From the NCBI RefSeq assembly GCF_003481985.1, contig NZ_QUMD01000009.1, positions 1 to 64,000 on the forward strand: a stretch of 64,000 bases of DNA, given 5' to 3'. This DNA comes from Clostridium sp. OF09-36 (GTDB lineage Bacteria; Bacillota; Clostridia; Lachnospirales; Lachnospiraceae). This document shows positions 8,574 to 17,563 of the stretch, piece after piece (position 1 is the stretch's first letter; every line of letters begins with the position of its first letter). The position numbers and the translations under genes were made by a program. Below the pieces are notes generated by a model. It was not told the DNA's origin and did not search any database. It saw only the letters and a list, made by a program, of their open reading frames with translations.

Positions 8574-9512
8574 ATGGAACTGAGACAATTCACCTACGTG
8601 AACCAGGTGGCGGAATGCGGAAGCTTTACGAAAGCGGCGGCGAAGCTTTTCATCAGTCAGCCGGCACTCAGCAATTACATCAGTAAGGTAGAGGAGGATC
8701 TGGGAGTGAAGCTGTTTGACCGATCTACGAATCCGCTGAAGCTGACCTATGCAGGGGAACAGTATGTAAAACGCGCGAACGTGATCCTGGGACAGATGGA
8801 AGAGATGAACCGGGAACTTCGGGATATCACCCATCATATGACAGGTCGTCTGCGGATCGGGTTTCCGAGTGAACGGATCGTGTATATGCTGCCGCTCATT
8901 TTAAAACCGTTAAAGGACCGTTATCCAGGCATTGATGTAGAGGTTTCTACGGGTCCAGGAAACCAGCTGATCGCGGACTTGAAAGCAGGTAATGTGGATT
9001 TTGTGTTTCTTCCGTACTGGAATCCGATCAAAGACGTGGTGCAGGTGGAAATTGTGCAGGAAGAACTGGTTTTAGTGGCTGCGCAAGGCCATCTTTCCGA
9101 AAACTGCTTTCTGGACCGGGAAAGGAAGGTGGTGAACTGGCGTGAGGTGGCAAAATTGCCGCTCATCACGTTAAAAAAGGGCCATGCGTTGCGTTCCTGC
9201 GTGGATGTCCTGTACGCGCATGCAGAGAAAAAACCGAATATCTTTTTTGAATCGCACAGCAATATGTTGTCCTACCGCCTGGCAGCCCAGGGGCTTGGCG
9301 TGGCAATCATTCCGGAGATTACGCTGGAACTGATGGAAGGTGGCATGGAGGCGGAGGTTTATCATCTTTCCGTTACACCGGTTCAGTGGCCGGTCATGGT
9401 ATTGTACCGGGAAGGCTGCTATATCGGGGAAGTGGAACAGGCACTTCTGGACATCGCACGGGAGACCATGCAGGCTCATAAGAAAAAGCTATGGGCTTCA
9501 TTTGCAAAATGA
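8574..9512 (+). CDS. LysR-family transcriptional regulator
   Basis: This 312-residue DNA-binding regulator has an N-terminal winged HTH (MELRQFTYVNQVAECGSFTK to FDRSTNPLKLTYAGEQY) and a C-terminal effector domain with two Rossmann-like lobes. The start is ATG 8574 with GGAGG eight bases upstream. It lies between a hydratase and an aconitase, so a tricarboxylate or related acid is the likely effector. The promoter of the downstream aconitase begins at 9516, just after this gene's stop, which suggests direct control of that gene. It is closest in the window to the LysR at 42875: both read YRLAAQGLGVAIIPE- or AAAGLGVAIVPQ-type text near the end, and both neighbour the same enzyme types. Confidence 0.9.
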   Translation: MELRQFTYVNQVAECGSFTKAAAKLFISQPALSNYISKVEEDLGVKLFDRSTNPLKLTYAGEQYVKRANVILGQMEEMNRELRDITHHMTGRLRIGFPSERIVYMLPLILKPLKDRYPGIDVEVSTGPGNQLIADLKAGNVDFVFLPYWNPIKDVVQVEIVQEELVLVAAQGHLSENCFLDRERKVVNWREVAKLPLITLKKGHALRSCVDVLYAHAEKKPNIFFESHSNMLSYRLAAQGLGVAIIPEITLELMEGGMEAEVYHLSVTPVQWPVMVLYREGCYIGEVEQALLDIARETMQAHKKKLWASFAK

Positions 9513-9515
9513 AAT

Positions 9516-9544
9516 TTTACTTATAATCAGTACCCACTTATAAT
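9516..9544 (+). promoter_or_regulatory. Promoter of aconitase gene 1
   Basis: TTTACT (9516-9521), 17 bases, then a perfect TATAAT (9539-9544). CTTATAAT occurs twice (around 9520 and 9537), a possible LysR half-site overlapping both boxes. Confidence 0.7.
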
Positions 9545-9624
9545 GAACTCAGAAGTTGAGAATCAGTTACTGTTTGCGGTTGTATGAACAGTAACCAGAG
9601 TCATTTAAGGAGGGTACTTTTTTC

Positions 9625-11578
9625 ATGGGAAAGAATCTGACAAGAAAAATCCTGGAGAGTCATCTGGCAAAGCCGTCTGCCATGAATCCGGGCGATGAGA
9701 TCTATGTAAAGGTGGATCAGACTTTGACACATGACATCAATGCGGTGATGACGTATCTGGCGTTTGAGGCCATTGGTCTGGACCGGACGCAGGTGGAGAC
9801 CAGCGTGAGCTATCTGGACCACAACCTGTTATATCTGGATAACAAGACGCCGGATGACCACATTTATCTGCAGTCTGTGGCAAAGCGTTATGGTGTGCAT
9901 GTTTCCAGACCGGGCAACGGAATCTGCCATGCGGTACATGTAGCGAGATTTGGTGTTCCGGGCAAGCTGAGCATGGGTGGTGACAGCCATACACCGCACG
10001 GTGGTTCCATCGGCATGCTGTGCATCGGCGTGGGTGGTATGGACGTGGCAACGGCAATGACCGGTGTTCCGATGCGTCTGAAAATGCCGCAGATCATCAA
10101 GGTTAATTTAAAAGGCCACTTAAAACCGGCTGCAACGCCAAGGAGATTATCTTGGAGATGCTTCGCCGGGTTGGCATCAAGGGCGGCCTTGGAAAAGTAT
10201 TTGAGTATGTAGGAGAGGGTGCTGCAGGTTTGGAGGTTGCAGAGCGTGCGACTATCACGAACATGGGCGCGGAGATGGGCGCGACCACTTCCATTTTCCC
10301 GGCAGATGAGCAGGTGCGCAAATTTATGAGGCACAGGGCCGGGAAGACCAGTATGTGGAGATGATTCCGGATGCAGATGCCGAATACGATGGCGAGATGG
10401 AGCTCAACCTGGATGAGCTGGAACCGCTGATCGCTTGCCCGCATCAGCCAGATAATGTGATGCCGTTAAAGGATGCGGAGAAGAAAAAAGTACAGCAGGT
10501 ATTCATCGGAAGCTGTACGAATGCAAGTTATTCCGATATCGCGAAAGTTGCGCTGGTATTACAGGGCAGACATGTCAATGAGGATGTGAGCTGCACTTGC
10601 GCGGTTTCTTCCAAACAGGTATATAAGCAGCTGCTGCGTGACGGATATCTGGAGATGCTGATCGATGCCGGTGTGCGGATCCTGGAGACCGCCTGCGGCC
10701 CGTGCTGCGCGATCGGCCAGTCACCGGCTACCAAGGGCGTGGCTGTGCGAACCTCCAACCGGAACTTCAAGGGACGCGCCGGTAACCCGACTGCGGAGAT
10801 TTATCTGGTAAGTCCGGAGAGTGCGGCAGCAACTGCCATTCTTGGAACCTTTGCAACCGCAGAAGATATTCTTGGTGAAGATGTTGCAAAACTGGCAGCG
10901 ATTCATGAGCCGGAAGTTTATCCGGTGGATGATTCCATGATTATCAAGCCTCTTCCGGAAGAAGATGCAAAGAAGGTCGAAGTCGTAAAAGGACCGAATA
11001 TCAAATTTCTTCCGGTCCCGGAGCAGCCAACTGAGCATCTATGTGTTCCGGTCAGCTTAAAGACCGTGGATAACATCACAACCGATGATATTACCCCGGC
11101 CAGCGCCGAGTTCTCCAGCATGCGTTCCAACATCCCGCTTATGAGCCAGTACTGTTATCACCGCTATGATCCAGAGTTTGCGGCAAGGGCAAAAGAGATG
11201 GGACAGAGCATCATCATCGGCGGCGAGAACTATGGTCAGGGATCTTCCCGCGAACACGCAGCCATCAACCCGATGTACTTAGGCGTACGTGCCGTGATCG
11301 CAAAGAGCATTGCGCGTATCCACAAGGGCAACTTGATCAATCATGGCATTATCCCGATGATCTTTGAGAATCCGGCAGATTACGACAAGATCGAGCAGGG
11401 AGACGAACTGGAAATCAACGGACTGTTAGAGCAGATGCAGACGAAAGAGGTGGAAGTGCGCAACAATACAAAGGGTGTGACATTCAAGGCGCGTCTGGAG
11501 CTTTCTGACAGTGAGCTAGAGGTGATTTCCTGCGGCGGACAGCTGCGGTATCTGAAGAAGCAGCTGGGAAGAGAATAA
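9625..11578 (+). CDS. Aconitate hydratase, Aquifex type (fused large and small domains), two apparent frameshifts
   Basis: The restored product is about 651 residues, the usual size of Aquifex-type aconitase, which interconverts citrate, cis-aconitate and isocitrate with a [4Fe-4S] cluster. Visible motifs are GGDSHTPHGGSIGMLCIG, the cluster ligand in IGSCTNASY and the pair in ACGPCCAIGQSPATKG. A small-subunit-like swivel domain carries YGQGSSREHAAINP. Two single-base losses break the frame. One is at 10128-10129, where GG replaces an expected GGG in PGCNAKE. The other is at 10328, where ATGAGG replaces ATGGAGG. A nearly identical intact-frame comparison is given by the paralogue at 37319. Both breaks look like sequence errors rather than decay. 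The start is ATG 9625 with AAGGAGG upstream. It follows a LysR gene and precedes half a transporter. Confidence 0.85.
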
Positions 11579-11580
11579 AA

Positions 11581-12150
11581 ATTCTGTCGTTAACAGAAAA
11601 TGACCGGGTCGATTATACAGGGGCATTGCTTTTATGTGGTACGATTTATGCGGTTGGCCGTTTATTCAGTAAGGTGCTTCTTCCGACTGTTCTTGGTGCA
11701 CAGATCCATACATTTGCGTACAGCATTATCTTTGTGGTAATTTTAGCATCACTTGGCATTGTACCAGCGAATATCCGTGCAGCTGCCAAAAATATGCAGG
11801 GCTTTATGGTATCGGTTGTTGGTCTGATGTGCATGGTTAGCATGGGTGTGGATTTTGACCTGGCAGAGCTGGCATCTGCCTGCAGTCCGGCCAATCTGCT
11901 GATTGCATTTGTAGTCGTATTAGGAGCCATCCTTGGCAGTGCCCTGGTTGGCAAACTGGTTGGATTTTATCCGATTGATGCAGCAGTTACAGCCGGTCTT
12001 TGCATGGCAAACCGCGGTGGATCAGGCGATATCGCAGTACTCGGTGCAGCACACAGACTGGATCTGATCAGCTACGCACAGCTTTCCAGCCGTGTAGGCG
12101 GTGGAATCGTGCTGATCATTGCATCATTTTTCTTCTCATTCTTCCTGTAA
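11581..12150 (+). pseudogene. 2-hydroxycarboxylate transporter (2HCT/CitS family), C-terminal half only
   Basis: The frame is open from the end of the aconitase and reads LTENDRVDYTGALLLCG, then several hydrophobic helices, then a C-terminal SSRVGGGIVLIIASFFFSFF. The last segment is the SSRxGGG reentrant-loop motif of the 2HCT family (CitS, CimH, MaeN), symporters of citrate or malate. Only about 190 of the usual 430-450 residues are present and there is no proper start; the first candidate, TTG 11626, has no ribosome site. The N-terminal half is lost just where the aconitase gene ends, which points to a deletion joining the two. A functional half-transporter is unlikely. Its presence hints that this locus once imported citrate or a relative. 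Confidence 0.8.
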
Positions 12151-12198
12151 AACAGAAGAAAATCAGGTATTGGAGTTGCAGAAAGGTGGAGGGTAACA

Positions 12199-13113
12199 AT
12201 GAGTCAGATATGGAAAGAATTAAACGTATCGCAGGAAGAACAGAAGCTAGCGGAAGAAATCATCAATTCTGGTGCGGGGAAAACGCTCGGTCAGGAAGCA
12301 TTGAACCAGTTTCATGTAAGAAAAGAATGGAATATGGAAATTGAAACTTCGGTCGGAAAGACTCTGGTACATATGTATCAGGATCAGCCGGAAACAAAGA
12401 AAAGTGCGCTGTTTATTAATGTCCACGGCGGTGGGTTTATCAAAGGACGGAGAGATCAGGATATCGTGTTCTGCAGAAACTTTGGAAGCAGAAGCGGATG
12501 TATCATAGCAGACATTGATTATATTCCGTCTCCAGCGATGCGTTATCCTGGTCAGGTTTATGCATGTTATGAGGTGCTTCAGTATTTTGCGGAACATGCA
12601 GAAGAACTGCATATTGACCGGAATTGGATTGCTATGGGAGGACACAGTGCCGGTGGAAACCTGACGCTTGCTAGTGTTTTGATGGCGATTGACAAAGGAG
12701 CATTCGTTCCGTCTTTACAGATTCTGGATTATCCTGGTCTGGATATGGCAACTCCTGCGATCGAAAAGCGTAATGGGGACAGTAACCCACGCATTCCGGC
12801 ATGGAAGTCTGATTTTTATAATAAGATGTATGTGAATCCAGAAGATGCCCATGAGGTATACTGCAGCCCTGCATTTGCAACGGATGCGCAGATTCAGAAA
12901 ATGCCTCCTACAGTTTTAATCTATTGTGACAATGATGTGTTCTGTGATGAAACAGAGGTATTTGCGGGACGCCTTTTAAAGGAAGGAGTTCCGGTTTATG
13001 CAAGAAGATTTTTCCACAGCAATCACGGATTTACGGTGCAGAGAAAAGGGGAATATGAGCAGGCGGAATACATGATTTTACATGCGCTTGCTGCAATGAA
13101 ATCAGAAAATTAA
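12199..13113 (+). CDS. Alpha/beta hydrolase, HSL-type esterase
   Basis: This 304-residue cytoplasmic esterase/lipase resembles the hormone-sensitive-lipase group. It has the oxyanion motif HGGGFIKG near residue 76, the nucleophile Ser150 in GGHSAGGN, an Asp in CDNDVFCDE and a His in HSNHGFTV. No signal peptide is seen. The start is ATG 12199 with GGTGGAGGG upstream. It probably hydrolyses short acyl esters; the substrate is unknown. It lies directly downstream of the truncated 2HCT transporter and is followed by a terminator, so it may have been co-transcribed with the aconitase. An ester of a hydroxy-acid could be the substrate, but that is only suggested by context. Confidence 0.85.
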   Translation: MSQIWKELNVSQEEQKLAEEIINSGAGKTLGQEALNQFHVRKEWNMEIETSVGKTLVHMYQDQPETKKSALFINVHGGGFIKGRRDQDIVFCRNFGSRSGCIIADIDYIPSPAMRYPGQVYACYEVLQYFAEHAEELHIDRNWIAMGGHSAGGNLTLASVLMAIDKGAFVPSLQILDYPGLDMATPAIEKRNGDSNPRIPAWKSDFYNKMYVNPEDAHEVYCSPAFATDAQIQKMPPTVLIYCDNDVFCDETEVFAGRLLKEGVPVYARRFFHSNHGFTVQRKGEYEQAEYMILHALAAMKSEN

Positions 13114-13122
13114 ATTTAACGA

Positions 13123-13165
13123 TGGACCCTGGTAAGTCAGAAATGATTTATCCGGGTCTTTTCAT
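13123..13165 (+). terminator. Terminator after the esterase
   Basis: GGACCCTGGTAAGTC and GATTTATCCGGGTC form an imperfect stem, followed by TTTTC. Confidence 0.6.
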
Positions 13166-13232
13166 TGTTTTTTTCTGTATCCTGCGGTAAGATTGTTACA
13201 TAGAAAAATTGACGTCAAGGGAGGATATAAAC

Positions 13233-14723
13233 ATGGCTTGTACAACAATTCTTGTAGGAAAACATGCATCTTATGACGGATCCACCATGATCGCCCGGAA
13301 CGATGATTCCGGATCCGGTCATTTCACCCCGAAAAAATTTGTGGTGATCCATCCGGAGGACCAGAAGCGTAGCTATTGCTCAGTATTGTCCCATGTGGAA
13401 GTGGAACTTCCGGATCATCCGTACCAGTTTACGGCAGTGCCGAACGCGGTGAAGGGAAAGGGAATCTGGGCGGCCAGCGGCGTGAATGAAAAGAACGTGG
13501 CTATGACTGCCACTGAGACCATCACGTCCAATCCCCGGGTGCTTGGCGCAGATCCTCTGGTGGAATACCAGCCTGCGGAGGACGGAAAAGACGAAGTTCC
13601 GGGCGGCATCGGTGAGGAAGATATTGTATATCTGGTGCTTCCTTACATCAACAGTGCTAGGGAAGGTGTGCTTCGCCTAGGAAGTCTTCTGGAGACCTAC
13701 GGAACCTATGAGAAGAATGGCATTGCATTCCAGGATCAGGATGAGATCTGGTGGCTGGAGACGATTGGAGGGCATCACTGGATCGCAAAGAAAGTTCCGG
13801 ATGATCGGTATGTGGTGATGCCGAATCAGTTTGGTATGGATGAATTTGATCTGGAAGATGCGTTTGGTGCGAAAAGGGAACATCTTTGCTCTGCGGATTT
13901 GAGAGAATTTATTGCAAAAAATCATCTGGACCTGAGACTAGATGAGGAAAGTATCTTTTGCCCGCGCGATGCATTTGGAAGCCATACGGATTCCGATCAT
14001 GTTTATAATACGCCGCGCGCATGGTACATTGAGCGCTGCCTGAATCCACATACCTTTACCTGGGATGGGGTAGATGCCGAGTATGGCCCAGAGTCGGATG
14101 ATATCCCATGGAGCCTGGTGCCGGAGAAAAAGCTGACCGTGGAGGATGTTAAATACGTGCTTTCCACCCATTATCAGGGCACACGGTATGATCCGTATGT
14201 CCATAGCGGAGATCTTTCGGAGCGCGGCAAATACCGTGCGGTTGGCATTAATCGAAATGACTTTGTGGCTGTGATCCAGATGCGCCCGGATCAGCCGGAG
14301 GATGCGGCTGTAATCCAGTGGCTGGCCTTTGCCTCAAACGCATTCAATGTACTGGTGCCGTTTTATGCACGTGTTTCGGAGACACCGGAGTATCTTGCCA
14401 ATACAACCAAAGAAGTTTCTACTGATAACTTTTACTGGAACAGCCGCCTGATCGCAGCCATGACCGATGCTTCCTACGGAAAATCCATTGTCCATGTGGA
14501 GCGTTACCAGCTGGCGGTTCAGTCGGATGCGTATGCAATTCTGCATAAATATGATGAGCTCCTGGAGCAGACTGAGGATGCACAGGAACGCCGGATCCTG
14601 CGGGAAGATGCAAACCGGGAGATCGCACAGATGTTAAAGAAAAAGACGGCAGACACCCTGGATAAGGTTCTGTTTGAACTGAGCAGTCAGATGAAGAATG
14701 CCTTTTCCAGATCAGATAACTAG
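13233..14723 (+). CDS. C69 family dipeptidase (PepD type)
   Basis: This 496-residue Ntn-hydrolase-fold dipeptidase starts MACTTILVGKHASYDGSTMI, so the catalytic Cys is residue 3, as in lactobacillal PepD. ARNDDSGSGHFTPK follows, as in the family. The start is ATG 13233 with AGGGAGGA upstream; an in-frame TTG at 13209 overlaps that ribosome site and is rejected because Cys must be close to the N-terminus. It cleaves a range of dipeptides and probably works in the cytoplasm, since no signal peptide is seen. Its link to the surrounding tricarboxylate genes is unclear. It is separated from the esterase by a terminator and probably has its own promoter. Confidence 0.9.
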   Translation: MACTTILVGKHASYDGSTMIARNDDSGSGHFTPKKFVVIHPEDQKRSYCSVLSHVEVELPDHPYQFTAVPNAVKGKGIWAASGVNEKNVAMTATETITSNPRVLGADPLVEYQPAEDGKDEVPGGIGEEDIVYLVLPYINSAREGVLRLGSLLETYGTYEKNGIAFQDQDEIWWLETIGGHHWIAKKVPDDRYVVMPNQFGMDEFDLEDAFGAKREHLCSADLREFIAKNHLDLRLDEESIFCPRDAFGSHTDSDHVYNTPRAWYIERCLNPHTFTWDGVDAEYGPESDDIPWSLVPEKKLTVEDVKYVLSTHYQGTRYDPYVHSGDLSERGKYRAVGINRNDFVAVIQMRPDQPEDAAVIQWLAFASNAFNVLVPFYARVSETPEYLANTTKEVSTDNFYWNSRLIAAMTDASYGKSIVHVERYQLAVQSDAYAILHKYDELLEQTEDAQERRILREDANREIAQMLKKKTADTLDKVLFELSSQMKNAFSRSDN

Positions 14724-14773
14724 TCTGCACAGAAATCTTGTTTGAAGGGCAGGATCGAATTGGGGAAAAGTGT

Positions 14774-15019
14774 ATGAATGAGAAAGAACTTCGCTATATG
14801 AAATGCATCGCGGAGGCAGGAAGTATCCAAAAAGCAGCGGTTCTGCTTCGGAAGAATCCTTCTTCCTTAAGTCGTGCGGTGCACCGTGTGGAGGAAGATA
14901 TGGATATTATCCTTTTTAAGCGGACTCCAGAGGGGCTGCGGCCGACGCAGGAGGGAGAATTGTACCTTCAGGCGGCGGGAGAGATTCTTTCCATGTATGA
15001 TGAGTTAAAAGAAAAATAG
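14774..15019 (+). CDS. LysR-type HTH domain alone (truncated or stand-alone)
   Basis: The 81-residue product starts MNEKELRYMKCIAEAGSIQK and contains one complete LysR winged HTH (AAVLLRKNPSSLSRAVHRVE) plus the linker helix, ending DELKEK. The roughly 200-residue effector domain is absent, and there is no recognisable continuation in other frames before the convergent gene. ATG 14774 is chosen over ATG 14738 because the HTH starts there. It might be a remnant of a LysR regulator for the dipeptidase, or a small DNA-binding protein that interferes with full-length LysR regulators. The first seems more likely. Confidence 0.6.
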   Translation: MNEKELRYMKCIAEAGSIQKAAVLLRKNPSSLSRAVHRVEEDMDIILFKRTPEGLRPTQEGELYLQAAGEILSMYDELKEK

Positions 15020-15082
15020 GATGATATAGCAAAAATAGATGCTGGTAACAGTTCATCAAATGATTGAAAAGCCGATATCTGT

Positions 15083-15132
15083 AAAAAAAATCCAACCGGC
15101 GAAGTATTACACTTCGTCTGGCTGGATTTTTT
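15083..15132. terminator. Bidirectional terminator between convergent LysR genes
   Basis: A-rich AAAAAAAATCCAaCC and its near-complement GGCTGGATTTTTTC flank CGAAGT/ACTTCG. The minus-strand LysR stop codon (15107-15109) lies within the structure. Confidence 0.75.
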
Positions 15133-16027
15133 CTTTTAGAAAACGGATAAATTCTTTTGCACACCGGGAAAGCGGGCGTCCGTCCGGGTAACCGATGACC
15201 AGCTTCCAGGATGCGTTTAATGACGGATCCAGTGGATAGCAGGCGAGGTTTTCAACACCGGAAAAAAGATTCAAATAAGAATGCGGGAGAAAGGTGATCC
15301 CCATACCGGAAGCAGCCAGGCGTTTGGCTGTTTCCATATTTTTTGTGGTATAGCGGATATTGGGTTTGATGGAGAGCTGGGACAGAATCGAGTCTGCTAC
15401 CTGCCGCAGCTTTTGTCTGCTTGCTACCATGAGGAAAGGTTCTTGTTCCAACGTTTTCAGATCGTAGATGCTTAAAGTGCGGTAGTCTGGAAATTGGTAT
15501 TTATGGGCAAGCGTAAGCGGCATGACCAGATAGAAGTCATCTTCGGCTAACAGATCATAGTGGATGGCTTCATTGGGTGTTTCGTAGTGCATGACAGAAA
15601 AATCAAGTTTTCCGGACAGCATCAGTTTGTCTAGTTCCGTGGAGTTGTTTTCCTTAAACTGGACGGTAATATCCGGATAGATCTGTTGGAAAGCAGGAAG
15701 GATCCTCGGGAGAAGATAGGCGCCAAGATTGAAGGGAATGCCAAAGGTCAGGCTTCCTTTACGCATCTGGCGGTATTCATCCAGATCGGTTTCGAGCTTT
15801 TTATAGCGCTCCAGGATGTTTCTGGCTGTTTTCAGATAACGCTCTCCGAACGCTGTAGGAACCAGGCCTTCCTGGGTACGCGAAAAGATCAGGGTGCCAA
15901 ATTCCTGCTCGACTTTATTTAAAGATTCGCTGAGGGAGGGCTGGGAGATAAAAAGCTCCTGCGCGGCTCTTGTGATAGTTCCATGTTCTGCAATGGTAAG
16001 CATATAGAGAAGTTCGTTCTGTGTCAT
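15107..16027 (-). CDS. LysR-family transcriptional regulator
   Basis: This 306-residue regulator begins MTQNELLYMLTIAEHGTITR with the winged HTH (AAQELFISQPSLSESLNKVE) and ends in the effector domain with SGMGITFLPHSY. The start is ATG 16027 with GGAGGTTT upstream on the minus strand; longer starts are rejected because the HTH normally begins at residue 1-3. It is divergent from the isocitrate dehydrogenase-like gene at 16243. The shared 215-bp region has direct TATAGTTT repeats and a TTTAC-type promoter, so it most likely regulates that gene. Substrate-type effectors (citrate, isocitrate, aconitate) are inferred from context. Confidence 0.9.
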   Translation of the reverse strand: MTQNELLYMLTIAEHGTITRAAQELFISQPSLSESLNKVEQEFGTLIFSRTQEGLVPTAFGERYLKTARNILERYKKLETDLDEYRQMRKGSLTFGIPFNLGAYLLPRILPAFQQIYPDITVQFKENNSTELDKLMLSGKLDFSVMHYETPNEAIHYDLLAEDDFYLVMPLTLAHKYQFPDYRTLSIYDLKTLEQEPFLMVASRQKLRQVADSILSQLSIKPNIRYTTKNMETAKRLAASGMGITFLPHSYLNLFSGVENLACYPLDPSLNASWKLVIGYPDGRPLSRCAKEFIRFLKEKIQPDEV

Positions 16028-16095
16028 GGAGAAACCTCCGGATATTCTGGGATGATATGGCTGGCATATGGTGCGACAGCAGTGTATGGCCATGC

Positions 16096-16120
16096 TATAG
16101 TTTGTATAGTTCTATAGTTT
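16096..16120. repeat. Three direct TATAGTT repeats in the divergent LysR/dehydrogenase region
   Basis: TATAGTT begins at 16096, 16105 and 16113, close to one helical turn apart. They lie near the LysR start and may be its autoregulatory operator. Confidence 0.45.
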
Positions 16121-16173
16121 AGTTTACCACACATCATGCAAAATTCCTATATGAGATATGTTGATTTATGTAT

Positions 16174-16202
16174 TTTACCTATGAATAACTCCATGTTAAG
16201 AT
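16174..16202 (+). promoter_or_regulatory. Promoter of the isocitrate dehydrogenase-like gene
   Basis: TTTACC (16174-16179), 17 bases, TAAGAT (16197-16202). The surrounding ATGTATTTTACCTATGAA (16168-16185) matches 17 of 18 bases with the element at 36587-36604 upstream of the RraA-type gene. Confidence 0.65.
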
Positions 16203-16242
16203 AAAGCCATAACAAACAACGAGCATTCATGGAGGGAAAATC

Positions 16243-17415
16243 ATGGAGAAGAATGTAGAGAACGTAAAAGCTGCACAGGAAAAATTCGGGGAGCTGATCC
16301 AGTCCGAGTTTGAGCGCATTGAGCGTATGAAAGCAGATAACGAGGTGACCGACTTCGATAAGCTTAAGAAGATCGTGATTGGTGTACTCCCGGGCGATGG
16401 CATTGGTCCGATCATTATGAAGCAGGCACTTCGCGTATTAAATGATCTGCTGGCACCGGAAATCGCAAGCGGCCGTATTGAGATCCGCGAGATTGAGGGC
16501 ATGACCATTGAGAACCGTGCCGCAAAGCTGCAGAGCCTTCCGGATGATGTATTCGAAGAGATCAAAAAATGCAATGTCCTCATCAAAGGACCTATGGTTA
16601 CCCCGCGTGCCGGCGAGCCGTGGCCGAACCTGGTATCCGCAAACAGCCTGCTGCGCCGTGGCCTCGAGCTGTTCGCAGCAGTCCGTCCGATTAAGATTCC
16701 GGACAAGAACATTGACTGGACCTTCTTCCGTGAGAACATTGAGGGTGAGTACATCTGGGGCAACAAGGGCATTCAGGTAAATGATGACCTGGCGGTTGAC
16801 TTCAAGGTACAGACCAAACAGGGAAGTGAGCGTATCGCAAGAGCTGCTTTCGAGTTCGCAAGAAAGAACGGCAAAAAGAACGTGACTATCGTAACCAAGG
16901 CAAACATTGTGAAGTTGGCTGATGGCAACTTTATCAAGGCTGTCCGCAAGGTTGGTGAGGAATATCCGGAAATCGAGATCCAGGAGCGTCTGGTTGATGC
17001 AATGTGTGCAAAGATGCTGGATCCGGAGTTCAACAAGGGCATCGAGGTTGTAGTTCTGCCGAACCTGTATGGCGATATCGTAACCGATGTAGCTGCAGAG
17101 CATCAGGGAGGTCTGGGAACCGCTTCCTCCTCCAACCTGGGCAACAAGTATGCGATGTTTGAGGCAATCCATGGAACTGCTCCGTTCCTGATCAACCATG
17201 GCAGAGGCGATTACGCAGATCCGTGTTCCCTGATTCGCGCAGCCGGCATGCTGATGGCGCATATCGGTTACGCTGACCGCAAAGAGATTCTGGAGAAGGC
17301 TCTGGATATCTGCACCATTACCGAGCGTAAGAAGGTGGTTACCACCGATGTGGATGGCGCAAGCGCAGCAGAGTTTACCGATTACCTGTTAGAGACCATC
17401 GATAAGATCAAATAA
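16243..17415 (+). CDS. Isocitrate/isopropylmalate dehydrogenase family enzyme
   Basis: This 390-residue NAD(P)-dependent beta-decarboxylating dehydrogenase has VLPGDGIGP, then RENIEGEYIWG, the catalytic Lys and Asp segments (TKANIVKLADG; LPNLYGDIVTDVAAEHQGG) and EAIHGTAPFLINHG. Metal-binding aspartates of the family are present. An N-terminal extension of about 40 residues, rich in acidic residues and lysine, precedes the fold. The Asp that commonly follows HGTAP in NAD-dependent members is replaced by Phe here, so cofactor preference cannot be read off. The context of aconitases suggests isocitrate (to 2-oxoglutarate), but homoisocitrate, isopropylmalate or a methylated analogue are possible. 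The start is ATG 16243 with ATGGAGGG upstream. A strong terminator follows. Confidence 0.88.
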   Translation: MEKNVENVKAAQEKFGELIQSEFERIERMKADNEVTDFDKLKKIVIGVLPGDGIGPIIMKQALRVLNDLLAPEIASGRIEIREIEGMTIENRAAKLQSLPDDVFEEIKKCNVLIKGPMVTPRAGEPWPNLVSANSLLRRGLELFAAVRPIKIPDKNIDWTFFRENIEGEYIWGNKGIQVNDDLAVDFKVQTKQGSERIARAAFEFARKNGKKNVTIVTKANIVKLADGNFIKAVRKVGEEYPEIEIQERLVDAMCAKMLDPEFNKGIEVVVLPNLYGDIVTDVAAEHQGGLGTASSSNLGNKYAMFEAIHGTAPFLINHGRGDYADPCSLIRAAGMLMAHIGYADRKEILEKALDICTITERKKVVTTDVDGASAAEFTDYLLETIDKIK

Positions 17416-17448
17416 TTCGAGTCTTCGTGTTCATATTCCTTCTTAAGA

Positions 17449-17478
17449 AAGCCTGCCGATTTTTTCGGCAGGTTTTCT
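17449..17478 (+). terminator. Terminator after the dehydrogenase
   Basis: CCTGCCGA and TCGGCAGG pair perfectly around a T-rich loop, followed by TTTTC. Confidence 0.85.
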
Positions 17479-17563
17479 GCGTTATTTTTCGTTCCTTTTT
17501 TCTACGGCCTGTGTTATAGTATTAGATAAGAAACAAATTTACATGAAATTGGAAGTGGATGGA

